Of a DNA stretch of 64,000 bases, positions 1-8,756 are shown piece by piece. The DNA comes from Porphyromonadaceae bacterium UBA7207 (GTDB taxonomy: Bacteria; Bacteroidota; Bacteroidia; Bacteroidales; Muribaculaceae): assembly GCA_002490635.1 (NCBI GenBank), contig DKUJ01000047.1:8545-72544 (forward strand). Reading direction: 5' to 3'. The notes below the pieces were generated by a model, which had not been told where the DNA came from, did not search any database, and saw nothing but the letters and a program-made list of their open reading frames with translations. The first letter of the stretch is position 1, and every line of letters starts with the position of its first letter. The position numbers were made by a program, and so were the translations under genes.

Positions 1-1898
1 TAGAACTGCTCCGTTCCGGCTTTCAGAGTGCGGTAGTCTGTCATTACAAGTCCCGGATGGATAAGGTTGAGATTCATGGGCGAACGTCCCATGCCGCCTC
101 GCAAGGTTCCTGAGAACCTGTTGTTCGGTTTCCAGTTTAAACTCATCGACGGCGAGAAATACACCTCGTCGCGGTCGGCAATCGCCTTGTCGAAGGCATA
201 GTGGGCATAACTCAACGGCAAATCCAGGGAAAGGTTGACACGCCTTACCCAGTATTCGAGCCTGGGAACTGCATACACTGTCACATAGTTGGTATTCACA
301 ACATTCTCGGTCAGCCCCGGCAATTCCTGCGGCAGATCCGGCAGTCGCGAACGCATCGAGCGCAGATAGCCTTTCAGTCCGCCTTCGAGACTCACGGTGA
401 TTCCTTTTATGTTGAATGCATATGCCGCACTCTCGTGGGTGTAGAAAGCATGGTCGGAGACATGCTGGCTGAAAGCACCGTCCCCGGTACCGACATCGAG
501 TGTCTGCGGCATCGACTCCCATTCGTTGTTGCTCTGGAATGTAACCAGATGTGTCTTGCCGGAGCGGTTGAACCGCTTTATCATCTTGAACCTGTTTGCC
601 ACATAATAATCGGGCAGCCTGGCCGACTGGCTGCTGGGAATCGAACCTGTCACAGCGAGTCCCACATCGTCCCAGTCGATGTTTGTCTGCAGCGTGTTGT
701 TGATGAATGCGGTCTTCTGATTAAGCTCGTAAATGAACTTGCCGCCAAGCGAGTGGGTGCGGTCCTTGCCGCTGCTGTTCTCGGTGATTACGCGGTTTCC
801 AAAACCCGGATTACCGCCTTCGGCACCTGCACTTGCCAGAAAATATGTAGTTATGTTCGATGCATCTGCTGTAACGCGGTTGAAGGAATAGTCTATATTG
901 GCCTTGAACTCGCCTCTGCCGAATTTCCAAAGATTGTTGGTCGATACCATAAAGGAGCGGTTGAAAAGCGTACGCTTGTCGCTGAGCGATGGCACTCCCG
1001 GCAGTCCCACACCGACATAGCGGCTCAATCCGGTCTGGCGCCGGCCGGCAAAGAAATCCGTGGCCGACGACGACAGGTTCTCTCCTGTGTTGTTGGTGCG
1101 GAAAGTGGTGATATTCTGAAATGAAGGCATCACCGCCATGGCGAAAATCTCGCCGTCCCACACCATGCCGTCCGGCTGCCGGCTGTAACCGCCGCCGGCG
1201 TCGCCGTGGAACGACCACGTGGCCTTGGCCTTGTTTTTCAGCTTAAGGTTTATTGCCGCCTTGTCGGAAAAAGATATTCCCGAAAGCACCTGCATGGGCT
1301 GGTGGTTCTCCATAACCTCGACCGCGCCGACATCATCATGGCTTATGCCGTTGGTGGCTATGCCGTAGCGGCCACCGAGAAGATCCGAGCCTTCGATATA
1401 GAACTTGTTGATGTCCTCTCCCTGATATTGTATCTTTCCGTTCTGTGCCACGTCGATGCCCGGCATTCGGCGCAGAACATCGCCGATAGTGCGGTCGTCC
1501 TCCCGCGAGAAGGTGCCCACGTTGTATGTTATGGTGTCGCCCTGCTCACGGATGCGGTCGGCCTTTACCGCCACTTCCTTCAACTGTATAGTTCCAGGTT
1601 CGAGATACACAGTGAGTGGAAAGGAAACACTGTCGAGCGGAATCGACTTCCTGGCGAAACTCATCATCGACACTTCCAGGCGACAGCCGGCCACTGTCGG
1701 CACCGACATGGCGAATCCGCCGTCGGCCTTCGACGATGCGAACTTCTTTATCTTGCCGTCGGCACCTTTTACAATCACCGATGCACCGGCAACCGGCTCG
1801 TTGCCGTCAGCTTCCAGAACCGAACCCGTAACGGCAACCTGCGCCATGGCGAATGGCACGGCAAGAACCGCCAACAGCGATACTAAAAAAGCTCTCAT
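1..1898 (-). CDS. TonB-dependent receptor-like outer membrane protein, partial (3' end outside window)
   Basis: About 632 residues are visible and the frame is still open at base 1. The product starts with a signal peptide (MRAFLVSLLAVLAVPFAMAQ), then a carboxypeptidase-regulatory-like beta-sandwich (roughly 20-105), then a plug-like segment containing the string IGDVLRRMPGIDVAQNGKI, then a long stretch rich in beta-strand patterns expected of the barrel. Its start overlaps the stop of the upstream GLPGLI gene by four bases (ATGA), so the two are co-expressed. Such receptors sit in the outer membrane and depend on TonB; the substrate cannot be told from sequence. It lacks the SusC/SusD arrangement, since no SusD gene is adjacent. 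Confidence 0.85.
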   Translation of the reverse strand, partial: MRAFLVSLLAVLAVPFAMAQVAVTGSVLEADGNEPVAGASVIVKGADGKIKKFASSKADGGFAMSVPTVAGCRLEVSMMSFARKSIPLDSVSFPLTVYLEPGTIQLKEVAVKADRIREQGDTITYNVGTFSREDDRTIGDVLRRMPGIDVAQNGKIQYQGEDINKFYIEGSDLLGGRYGIATNGISHDDVGAVEVMENHQPMQVLSGISFSDKAAINLKLKNKAKATWSFHGDAGGGYSRQPDGMVWDGEIFAMAVMPSFQNITTFRTNNTGENLSSSATDFFAGRRQTGLSRYVGVGLPGVPSLSDKRTLFNRSFMVSTNNLWKFGRGEFKANIDYSFNRVTADASNITTYFLASAGAEGGNPGFGNRVITENSSGKDRTHSLGGKFIYELNQKTAFINNTLQTNIDWDDVGLAVTGSIPSSQSARLPDYYVANRFKMIKRFNRSGKTHLVTFQSNNEWESMPQTLDVGTGDGAFSQHVSDHAFYTHESAAYAFNIKGITVSLEGGLKGYLRSMRSRLPDLPQELPGLTENVVNTNYVTVYAVPRLEYWVRRVNLSLDLPLSYAHYAFDKAIADRDEVYFSPSMSLNWKPNNRFSGTLRGGMGRSPMNLNLIHPGLVMTDYRTLKAGTEQF

Positions 1899-2734
1899 TC
1901 GGCGTAATCCGGTTCCGCAGCGTATCGCTGTGCATCGTATTTCGGTCGCTCAGTGATGTTTTCGAATTTTACAGTAGCCCCGTATCTGGCACGCACCATC
2001 GCTTCCATATTGTTTCTGTAATGCTCCTCATCGGCGAGGGCTCTCTTGCGGTCGACACGCTGATACGAATCGGAGGAATACATGGGTGTAATGGTGCGTT
2101 CGGTGGGTTCTATGCCGGTGGCCTGGTATGATATTCCATTGTCGGCGACAGCTTCGAGAATCAGCCCAGGCAGCCCGTGCAGTTTCCACGGCCCGAAAAA
2201 GACAGGTATCTCAGGTGCGAACCAGGCAGTCCACCGGCGGCCATGGTAGTCGGTGGTCGCCTGCATGCATTCATAACCCAGAACCACTCTGCTGGAGTCT
2301 CCGATTTCCCATTGCATCTCGTCCATGGGTTCGGTGTAGCAGCTCAGCTCGCCGGCAAAATTGTCGTAGCATGTAATCGTGGCATCGGCAAGATTGGAGA
2401 ACACATATGTATCGACTCGTTTAACAGGTCCCTTTCGTAAATCGACAGAAATGCTTCCATCGGGGTGCTGTGTCATACAGGCAGCCATGATAATCTGCTG
2501 CAGCTGCGCTTTTCCGTCTGGGGTCGACGAAAGCGAATCGCTCCACAGGCTGAGATCGTTGAAATACTTCGATTCGTTGTTGTTGGCAAGGAGTGTCATC
2601 CCGACAGTTTTCAGTGTATCGGACTGCCAGTCACGCCACGACTCCTGATAGCTCGCGATAATGTCGGCTTTCTGCTGGGAGAATGCCACTGTAGCCAGCA
2701 GGCTCATGAAAACTATAAGTATTGTTCTGCGCAT
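1895..2734 (-). CDS. GLPGLI family protein
   Basis: 279 residues with an N-terminal signal peptide (MRRTILIVFMSLLATVAFSQ). The family-defining motif is present as GPWKLHGLPGLILEA at about residue 200, so assignment to the GLPGLI family is firm although its biochemical role is unknown. I placed the start at the ATG at 2734, because the longer frame upstream has no signal peptide and a promoter (-7 box at 2762-2769) lies between. The gene overlaps the downstream TonB-type receptor by four bases, the usual genomic partner of GLPGLI proteins in Bacteroidetes. A periplasmic or outer-membrane role linked to that receptor is inferred. Confidence 0.88.
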   Translation of the reverse strand: MRRTILIVFMSLLATVAFSQQKADIIASYQESWRDWQSDTLKTVGMTLLANNNESKYFNDLSLWSDSLSSTPDGKAQLQQIIMAACMTQHPDGSISVDLRKGPVKRVDTYVFSNLADATITCYDNFAGELSCYTEPMDEMQWEIGDSSRVVLGYECMQATTDYHGRRWTAWFAPEIPVFFGPWKLHGLPGLILEAVADNGISYQATGIEPTERTITPMYSSDSYQRVDRKRALADEEHYRNNMEAMVRARYGATVKFENITERPKYDAQRYAAEPDYAE

Positions 2735-2761
2735 AATATAGATGGAATAGTGTTTCTCTGA

Positions 2762-2794
2762 CAAAAATATAAAAAAAACGCACCTTCCCGCAAA
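2762..2794 (-). promoter_or_regulatory. Bacteroidetes-type promoter for the GLPGLI/receptor operon
   Basis: On the minus strand a -33 TTTG (2794-2791) is followed after 21 bases by a -7 box TATTTTTG (2769-2762). The start codon lies 27 bases further on. The element separates this operon from the metal ABC genes upstream. Confidence 0.7.
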
Positions 2795-2876
2795 AAAATG
2801 CACTTGAAATGTTTTTTTACATCACATTCCTCTATGGCCTCTGTGGTCACTTTTCTCTATGGGCGCCAAGGTCTTT

Positions 2877-3611
2877 TCAGTCCTCGGGTCGGTAATGTAC
2901 AGTGGCTGTGCATTCGCGCAGTGTGTGGTCCACAATCACATGGCGGTTTGCCATGGCAGCCACGCGGCTCATCTGGTGGGTGACCAGCAGGATTGTCGTA
3001 TTCCCGCGAAGGCTTTCGAGGATTGTATAGAATCTGTCCTCAGACACTGAGTCGAGGTAGCTCAGCGGCTCGTCAAGAGCTAATACGGCCGGCCGGCTCA
3101 CTATGGCTCTTGCGAGCAAGGCCCTCTGCAGCTGGCCTCCTGATAGTTTACCTATAGCTCTGTCGGCAAGGTCTTCAAGTCCCACACGCAGCAGTTCCTG
3201 CTCCACAATCTCTTTCTTACGGGACTTTGCAAGTGCCGTTTTCGTTCCCAGCAGGCCGGAAGCCACCACTTCGCCCACAGTTATGGGGAAATGGCTGTCC
3301 ACGGCGCTTTTCTGCGGCAGGTAGCCAATGCGCGGACGCTGGATACGGCTGCCATCGGACGCATAGAAACTGATATTGCCACTGTCGGGAGCCGCCAGGC
3401 CGAGAATCAGCCTCAGCAGAGTGGTCTTGCCACCGCCGTTCGGGCCTGTTATGGCAATGAAATCGCCGATATCAACCGTTAGGTTGATATCGACAAGTAT
3501 CGGACGGCGCTCCCGGCTGTAACTGATATCCGAAAGACTGAACAGGGGCGAGCCCTGCCCGTTGTGGCAATGGCCGCACCTGCAGGCAGGGCTATGGCCT
3601 GGCAATTTCAT
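2877..3611 (-). CDS. Metal (Zn/Mn-type) ABC transporter ATP-binding protein
   Basis: 244 residues. Walker A is GPNGGGKTTL (about 50-59), the signature is LSGGQLQRALLARA and Walker B is VLALDEPLSYLD, followed by the H-loop VTHQ, so it is an intact ABC ATPase of the ZnuC/MntB/FimA-associated type. I used the ATG at 3611; a TTG two codons upstream is possible. It overlaps the end of the binding-protein gene by 20 bases, so the two are translationally coupled. The N-terminus carries an unusual Cys/His cluster (HSPACRCGHCHNG) that could bind metal. No permease gene follows. Confidence 0.88.
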   Translation of the reverse strand: MKLPGHSPACRCGHCHNGQGSPLFSLSDISYSRERRPILVDINLTVDIGDFIAITGPNGGGKTTLLRLILGLAAPDSGNISFYASDGSRIQRPRIGYLPQKSAVDSHFPITVGEVVASGLLGTKTALAKSRKKEIVEQELLRVGLEDLADRAIGKLSGGQLQRALLARAIVSRPAVLALDEPLSYLDSVSEDRFYTILESLRGNTTILLVTHQMSRVAAMANRHVIVDHTLRECTATVHYRPED

Positions 3612-4428
3612 TGGCAATTCTTACAAGTTCTGTACCAATGTCGCCACTCATGAGGTCGATGGCAACAGCACGCGCTCCGACCTCGTCGGCCAAGAGCCGC
3701 GCCTGCCCTTCGGAACCCGGGTCCTCATAGAAAATAACCTTCACACCTGCGGCGCGCATACTGTCGACCAGCTGGCGGACAGCCATCGCACCCGGTTCCT
3801 TGTTCTCCGGATTGAAGGCAATCTGGCGCAAGCCCCAGTCGCGGGCGAAATAGCTCAGCGACGGGTGCATTATGCCGAATGCATATTCCCTGCCCCCAAG
3901 TACCCGACGGATGCTGTCGTCCTGCATGGCGAACATGTTCTGTATCTCGGAGGCTCTGCGGCTGAAGTTGTCGACACTGTCGGGGTACAGACGGCAAAGC
4001 TCGCGGAAGTAGCCGTCGGCGAAAGCGCGACGGAATCCGGCGGACGTCCACACATGTGGATCGACACCTCCATGCTCGCCATGAGTGCCCTCGATAGGCT
4101 CGATATCAGTGCCTGTGGCCACCACCGGCACGCTACCATGGAGGGCTTCCACAAAGTTGCGTTCGAACGGCAGGGCGCCGGTAGGGAAATATGCCTTGGC
4201 ACCCGAGGCCTGGGCGGCGGTGCGTATGGAAATCTCGAAACTTTCAGGATCGACATCCCCGCTGACAAGCGCCAGCACTTCCACCCCTCCGCCAAAACGC
4301 TCGGCAATGGCTTTCTGAGCCGGTACCGACACCGCCATAACGGCGTGTTCCGACCCGCCACCGCATGCTGCAGCTCCTGCCATCAGCAAAGCTCCGACGG
4401 CCATTATGCCGACATTCCGCCTATTCAT
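3592..4428 (-). CDS. Metal ABC transporter substrate-binding lipoprotein (ZnuA-like)
   Basis: 278 residues with a lipoprotein signal (lipobox at LMAGAAACGGG, Cys about 22). It resembles cluster A-I binding proteins: a short His-rich stretch (GTHGEHGGVDPHVW) near residue 120, a His in IMHPSLSYFARDWG near 195, and a C-terminal acidic ligand in VIFYEDPGS. These fit zinc or manganese capture in the periplasm and delivery to a membrane permease. The start overlaps the stop of the upstream NfnB gene as ATGA, so it belongs to the nfn transcription unit, an unusual linkage. Zinc is favoured by the His-rich loop, but specificity is inferred. Confidence 0.87.
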   Translation of the reverse strand: MNRRNVGIMAVGALLMAGAAACGGGSEHAVMAVSVPAQKAIAERFGGGVEVLALVSGDVDPESFEISIRTAAQASGAKAYFPTGALPFERNFVEALHGSVPVVATGTDIEPIEGTHGEHGGVDPHVWTSAGFRRAFADGYFRELCRLYPDSVDNFSRRASEIQNMFAMQDDSIRRVLGGREYAFGIMHPSLSYFARDWGLRQIAFNPENKEPGAMAVRQLVDSMRAAGVKVIFYEDPGSEGQARLLADEVGARAVAIDLMSGDIGTELVRIANEIARP

Positions 4429-5900
4429 TTCAGCAGGCTTTCGGCCATGGAGGCGGCAGCCTTGCGGCCATCGCCCATGGCAAGGATTACTGTGGCTCCG
4501 CCACGCACGATATCGCCGCCGGCATAGACAAGTGGCAGCGATGTGCGCAGATTCTCGTCCACGGCAAGAGTTCCGCGGGAGGTAACTTCCAGCCCTTCGA
4601 TAGAATCAGGAACCAGAGGATTCGGACTAACCCCTACGCTCACAATCACCAGATCGACTTCGATAGTGTCGATTGCGCCGTCGACAGGCACCGGGCTGCG
4701 ACGGCCGGAAGCATCCGGCTCGTCAAGTTCCATGCGCTGGACGCGCATTGCAGTAACACGTCCGGTTTTGTCGCCTACGTATTCCACCGGATTGGCAAGG
4801 GTCATAAACTCGACTCCCTCTTCCTTGGCATGATGTATCTCTTCGACTCGGGCGGGCATCTCCTCCTCGCCACGGCGATACACGATGAATGCCTTCTCGG
4901 CACCCATGCGGCGCGCGGTGCGCACCGAGTCCATGGCGGTGTTGCCACCGCCGACCACAGCCACGCGTCGTGCCGCCGGCACGGGAGTGTCGCTGCCGGG
5001 ACGGCCGGCACCCATAAGGTTTATGCGGGTGAGATATTCGTTGGAACTCATCACCCCTATGAGGTTTTCACCGGGAATACCCATGAACCTGGGCAGACCG
5101 GCGCCCGAAGCCACGAAAAGGCCGTCGAAGCCCATTTCGAGCAGACGCTCATAGCTCAGAGTCTTGCCCACCACAGTATCGGTGTGGAAACGAACGCCAG
5201 CCGCACGCAGTCCGTCGAGTTCGGCATCGACAACACTGTTGGGCAGACGGAATTCGGGAATGCCGTATTTCAGAACGCCGCCTATTTCGTGAAGAGCCTC
5301 GAAAACATCCACCTCGAAACCTCTTGCCGCCATATCGCCGGCAAAAGAAAGGGCGCAGGGGCCGGAGCCTACCACCGCCACCTTCTTGCCGTTGGACTGA
5401 GGCATCTCACCGGCAGGCACGCCTGCCTCGCGGGCGCTGTCAGCGGCAAAGCGCTCGAGATATCCGATAGCCACCGGCGCTTTCTTCATCTTGTTGTAGA
5501 TGCAACGGCTCTCGCACTGCCTTTCCTGAGGACAAACTCGCCCGCACACGGCAGGCAGAGCGCTGGTGCGCCGCAGAACAGCATATGCACCGGCAATGTT
5601 TCCGCGCTGTATGTTCTTGATAAAACCTGGAATGTCGATTCCCACCGGACAGCCCTCTACACATGTCGGATTAGGACAATCCAGGCAGCGGGAGGCCTCC
5701 GTTACAGCCATCTCGGGCCTCAGCCCTTGATTGACTTCTTCGTTGCAGGTAACACGGTAGGCACCGTCGAGCTGAGGCATTTCCACCCTCGGTATCGCGG
5801 TGCGTTCCTTTGCCGGCATGGCTCCGCGAAGCTGCTCGCGCCAGGCGGAATCACGTCCGCCAACGGTATCATTCTGTTCCATCGCCTTATTTCTGTGCAT
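4425..5900 (-). CDS. nfnB: NADPH-dependent glutamate synthase-like large subunit of Nfn
   Basis: 491 residues. An N-terminal ferredoxin-like region holds the Cys clusters expected for two [4Fe-4S] centres (CLDCPNPTCVEGC and CGRVCPQERQCESRC), followed by FAD (VAVVGSGPCALSFAGDMA) and NAD(P) (VAVVGGGNTAMD) Rossmann motifs. The neighbouring gene encodes the small subunit, so the pair most likely forms Nfn, an electron-bifurcating NADH-dependent reduced ferredoxin:NADP+ oxidoreductase, rather than glutamate synthase; no GltB large subunit is present. The start is either 5900, which overlaps nfnA by 14 bases, or an ATG at 5882 just after its stop. Confidence 0.85.
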   Translation of the reverse strand: MHRNKAMEQNDTVGGRDSAWREQLRGAMPAKERTAIPRVEMPQLDGAYRVTCNEEVNQGLRPEMAVTEASRCLDCPNPTCVEGCPVGIDIPGFIKNIQRGNIAGAYAVLRRTSALPAVCGRVCPQERQCESRCIYNKMKKAPVAIGYLERFAADSAREAGVPAGEMPQSNGKKVAVVGSGPCALSFAGDMAARGFEVDVFEALHEIGGVLKYGIPEFRLPNSVVDAELDGLRAAGVRFHTDTVVGKTLSYERLLEMGFDGLFVASGAGLPRFMGIPGENLIGVMSSNEYLTRINLMGAGRPGSDTPVPAARRVAVVGGGNTAMDSVRTARRMGAEKAFIVYRRGEEEMPARVEEIHHAKEEGVEFMTLANPVEYVGDKTGRVTAMRVQRMELDEPDASGRRSPVPVDGAIDTIEVDLVIVSVGVSPNPLVPDSIEGLEVTSRGTLAVDENLRTSLPLVYAGGDIVRGGATVILAMGDGRKAAASMAESLLK

Positions 5901-6681
5901 CGTAAGCTTTCATTCTCATCATCATCTCGTCGAAGTCCACCTGATGGGCGTCGAACTCGGGGCCGTCCACGCAAACGAATCGCATCCTGCCGCCCACGTT
6001 CACACGGCAAGCGCCGCACATGCCAGTGCCGTCCACCATGATTGTGTTCAGCGAGCACACTGTCGGAATGCCGTATTCCTTTGTGAGCAACGCCACGAAC
6101 TTCATCATTATAGCCGGACCTATGGCCACTACCTCGGCCACATCGCCGCCGTCGAGCACACGCCTTAGGCCATCGGTCACAAGACCTTTGGCACCTGCGG
6201 AACCGTCGTCGGTCATCACAATCAATTCGTCGGAATACCGGCGCACTTCATCTTCCAGAATTATCAGCTGCGAATTTCTGGCGGCGAGTATGCTCACCAC
6301 CCTGTTGCCGGCTTCCTTGAAAGCCTTGATTATGGGCAGCAGCGGAGCCACGCCCACACCACCGCCACAGCACACAACGGTGCCGTCGCGCCTGCCGATG
6401 TCGGTCGCTCTTCCGAGCGGTCCCACAAGGTCGGTGAGGCTGTCGCCGACCTCCAATGCGCAGATTTTGGCCGTAGACACGCCAACGTTCTGCACTACAA
6501 GCGTTACGGTGCCGACAGCAACGTCGGCATCGGCGATAGTAAGCGGTATGCGTTCGCCACCGCTGCCGCAGCGTACTATTACAAAGTGGCCTGGCTTGCG
6601 GGCCTTTGCCACTTCGGGAGCTTCCACAACAAGTTTTACAACTTTTTCGGAAAACTGTTCCTTTTGGATAATGCGGTTCAT
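5887..6681 (-). CDS. nfnA: Sulfide/dihydroorotate dehydrogenase-like FAD/NAD-binding protein, Nfn small subunit
   Basis: 264 residues of the ferredoxin-NADP+ reductase fold. There is an N-terminal FAD domain (FVIVRCGSGGERIPLTIAD), an NAD-binding segment (VVCCGGGVGVAPLLPIIKAF) and a C-terminal [2Fe-2S] site (DGTGMCGACRVNVGG with a further Cys in RFVCVDGPEF). This matches the small subunit of Nfn, where bifurcation between ferredoxin and NADH takes place. It is the first gene of the operon, followed directly by nfnB. A -7 box lies at 6742-6749. Annotation as sulfide dehydrogenase beta subunit is common but less likely here. Confidence 0.85.
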   Translation of the reverse strand: MNRIIQKEQFSEKVVKLVVEAPEVAKARKPGHFVIVRCGSGGERIPLTIADADVAVGTVTLVVQNVGVSTAKICALEVGDSLTDLVGPLGRATDIGRRDGTVVCCGGGVGVAPLLPIIKAFKEAGNRVVSILAARNSQLIILEDEVRRYSDELIVMTDDGSAGAKGLVTDGLRRVLDGGDVAEVVAIGPAIMMKFVALLTKEYGIPTVCSLNTIMVDGTGMCGACRVNVGGRMRFVCVDGPEFDAHQVDFDEMMMRMKAYDAQK

Positions 6682-6741
6682 GTCGTTATTAAAATATGGC
6701 CGTAAAAAGAACCATCGGATTACGATTCAGCCGGCACACGG

Positions 6742-6749
6742 CAAAGATA
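6742..6749 (-). promoter_or_regulatory. -7 box upstream of nfnA
   Basis: TATCTTTG on the minus strand, 60 bases before the nfnA start codon. No clear -33 TTTG was picked out. It probably drives nfnA, nfnB, the metal-binding lipoprotein and the ATPase. Confidence 0.5.
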
Positions 6750-6817
6750 CGAAGAATACTCCTGATTCTCCTGTACTCCTGTCTCAAAAAACTTTCCGGC
6801 GAACTGTTCCGGAGCTG

Positions 6818-7249
6818 TCAATCGTCGAAACCTTCGAAATCGTCGGAATCGAAATCCCAGCCGTCGTCACCTACACTGTCCGCGAACTCGGCGAGCTGAC
6901 GCCCTTCTTTTTTTGTGGGACGGCCAAGGCCCTTGGCCCTGTTCACGAAACCCGATATTTTCACAACTTCGAGCAAATCGAGCTGGCTTTGTTCCGTAAC
7001 GTTGCGTGCATAGTCGGGCACGAGCCGCGCTCCCAGGCGGTTTTCGGTGAGTTTAAGCACCTCGAACGAAAAAGTAACCGGCGGCTTGCGGACATGCACC
7101 ACATCGCCTACCGAAATCATTCTCGAAGGCTTGACACTCGGGGCGTTTCCCACGCCCACACGGCCTTTCTTGCATGCATCGGTGGCGATAGTGCGGGTTT
7201 TGAAAATTCGCATCGCCCACAGCCATTTGTCGATCCGTACCTCCTGCAT
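6818..7249 (-). CDS. RNA-binding S4 domain protein (Hsp15/HslR-like)
   Basis: 143 residues. An S4 RNA-binding domain occupies the first ~60 residues (MQEVRIDKWLWAMRIFKTRT, then KKGRVGVGN and SVGDVVHVRK). The overall length matches the Hsp15 family, which rescues stalled 50S subunits carrying peptidyl-tRNA. The C-terminus is a strongly acidic tail (DDGWDFDSDDFEGFDD). I chose the ATG at 7249, four bases after the pth stop, because the longer open frame runs back through pth. The pairing with peptidyl-tRNA hydrolase fits a ribosome-rescue role. Confidence 0.85.
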   Translation of the reverse strand: MQEVRIDKWLWAMRIFKTRTIATDACKKGRVGVGNAPSVKPSRMISVGDVVHVRKPPVTFSFEVLKLTENRLGARLVPDYARNVTEQSQLDLLEVVKISGFVNRAKGLGRPTKKEGRQLAEFADSVGDDGWDFDSDDFEGFDD

Positions 7250-7253
7250 AACA

Positions 7254-7817
7254 CTACTTGTTGTTGAATTTGCACATGGCGCTGCCCATTCCGGCAAGCA
7301 CACACTCGCGTATGGCATCAACGGCCACTTCGATTCTCGCAGGCAATTCGCGCGCCTGCTCCGGAGGGAACTCTCCCAGAACGTAATCCACCTGGCAACC
7401 GCGCGGGAAATCGCCGCCGATTCCAAAGCGCAGGCGCGGATAGGCGCTGGAGCCAAGAGCCCTGGCAATGTCCTTGAGTCCGTTGTGACCGGCATCGGAA
7501 CCCGAAGCCCGCATACGTATGGCCCCGAAAGGCAAGGCGATGTCGTCGACAGCCACCAGAATACGGTCGATATCGATTCCTTCCTGCTCTTTCCAATAGC
7601 GCACGGCATTGCCGCTCAGGTTCATATAGGTGGATGGCTTCAACAGCACCACCTGCTGGTTCTTGATGCGTCCATGCGCCACATCGCCGTAACGGCATGT
7701 GGAAAAAGAAATATTGGACGCCTGTGCGAAGGCGTCCAATATCATGAATCCTATATTGTGGCGCGTGCGGGCATATTCGTCGCCGATATTGCCCAGGCCG
7801 ACAATGAGGTGTTTCAT
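7254..7817 (-). CDS. pth: Peptidyl-tRNA hydrolase
   Basis: 187 residues, normal length for Pth. Family motifs are intact: MKHLIVGLGNIGDEYARTRHNIGF (with the catalytic His in RHNIGF), LLKPSTYMNLSG and GSDAGHNGLKDI. It releases tRNA from peptidyl-tRNA that dropped off the ribosome. It lies 14 bases after the L25 gene and 4 before the S4-domain gene, in an operon devoted to ribosome maintenance. Confidence 0.96.
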   Translation of the reverse strand: MKHLIVGLGNIGDEYARTRHNIGFMILDAFAQASNISFSTCRYGDVAHGRIKNQQVVLLKPSTYMNLSGNAVRYWKEQEGIDIDRILVAVDDIALPFGAIRMRASGSDAGHNGLKDIARALGSSAYPRLRFGIGGDFPRGCQVDYVLGEFPPEQARELPARIEVAVDAIRECVLAGMGSAMCKFNNK

Positions 7818-7831
7818 TGGCAGTCGGTGGA

Positions 7832-8488
7832 TTATTTACCGGCGGCTGCTGCGGCGGCGGCACCACGGGCGGCACGGGTGAGCTGAACGGCGCATACGAC
7901 GGCGTTCTTGGCATTCACCAGTTCGAGGCCTTCGAAGTGGAGGTCGCCCACAGCGAGGCTCTTGCCGAGGCCGAGGCTGTCGACATTGATGACAACACGT
8001 TCGGGGATGGCAGTGTAGGGAGCACGTACTTTGAGCTTCTTCATGCTCAGAGTGAGCTTACCACCGGCCTTCACACCTTCGGCGTGGCCTTCGAGTTTCA
8101 CAGGCACTTCGATTACAACGGGTTTGTTTTCGCTAACCTCGAGCAGGTCGATGTGCAGAATGGTGTCTTTTACGGGGTGGAACTGGATGTCCTTGAGCAC
8201 GGCCATGCGTTTTTTGCCGTTGACCTCGAGTTCGATTGCGAACACGTCGGGAGTGTACACAAGCTTGCGTACGGCGTCGTTGCTTACAACCAGGTCGGTG
8301 GTGATGAGACCTTTGCCGTTGCCGATTTCTACGAGTTTCTCACCTTCCTCGAGTTTGCCCGAATAAGGGAGTTCCACGATTGCACCGCCGTTGAGGACCA
8401 CGGGGATGAGACCTTCGGCACGCAGTGCCTTGGTTGCTTTTTTGCCCAGGTTTACGCGGGGGCTTGCGCTGAGTTGGAATACTTGCAT
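7832..8488 (-). CDS. rplY: 50S ribosomal protein L25/general stress protein Ctc
   Basis: 218 residues, the long Ctc/TL5 form: an N-terminal L25 domain that binds 5S rRNA (about 1-95) and a C-terminal beta domain, ending in a low-complexity Ala/Gly stretch (ARGAAAAAAAGK). Its start at 8488 sits about 75 bases downstream of a -7 box. It heads the rplY-pth-S4 operon, and rplY-pth linkage is common in bacteria. Confidence 0.94.
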   Translation of the reverse strand: MQVFQLSASPRVNLGKKATKALRAEGLIPVVLNGGAIVELPYSGKLEEGEKLVEIGNGKGLITTDLVVSNDAVRKLVYTPDVFAIELEVNGKKRMAVLKDIQFHPVKDTILHIDLLEVSENKPVVIEVPVKLEGHAEGVKAGGKLTLSMKKLKVRAPYTAIPERVVINVDSLGLGKSLAVGDLHFEGLELVNAKNAVVCAVQLTRAARGAAAAAAAGK

Positions 8489-8563
8489 TGTTGCGTTGTT
8501 TGTTGTGTTACTAAAAATTAAGTGCTCTTAATTTCCCATCACACGGGATGCTGAAAAGCGCCG

Positions 8564-8571
8564 CAAAATTA
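8564..8571 (-). promoter_or_regulatory. -7 box upstream of rplY
   Basis: TAATTTTG on the minus strand, 75 bases before the rplY start, leaving a leader of roughly 65-70 bases. Confidence 0.55.
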
Positions 8572-8748
8572 CGCTTATTTTTTTGTCCGTGCAAGTTTTT
8601 CTTTCTCAGCGCCTCCGGTTAAACCAATTCTCGCTCCGACAGCGAGACGGACGGAATATAACGGAAAGGACGGACGCTGCAGATTGCCGGCTTCGCAATC
8701 TTTTTTTCTAAAATTACGGAATAAATTCTTTAATATCAAAAATTGCAT

Positions 8749-8756
8749 TATATTTG
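8749..8756 (+). promoter_or_regulatory. -7 box upstream of the decarboxylase alpha gene
   Basis: TATATTTG fits the Bacteroidetes -7 consensus TAnnTTTG and lies 36 bases before the ATG at 8793. The -33 region is AT-rich without a clear TTTG. Confidence 0.55.

Noticed and set aside
201..1886. Plus-strand open frames of 226 and 307 codons near the left edge
   Set aside because: They lie opposite the TonB-type receptor gene, which reads continuously on the minus strand from 1898 to the edge with a signal peptide and plug-like motifs.
4365..6041. 558-codon plus-strand frame opposite nfnB
   Set aside because: Runs antisense through the clearly assigned nfn genes and has no recognisable domain.
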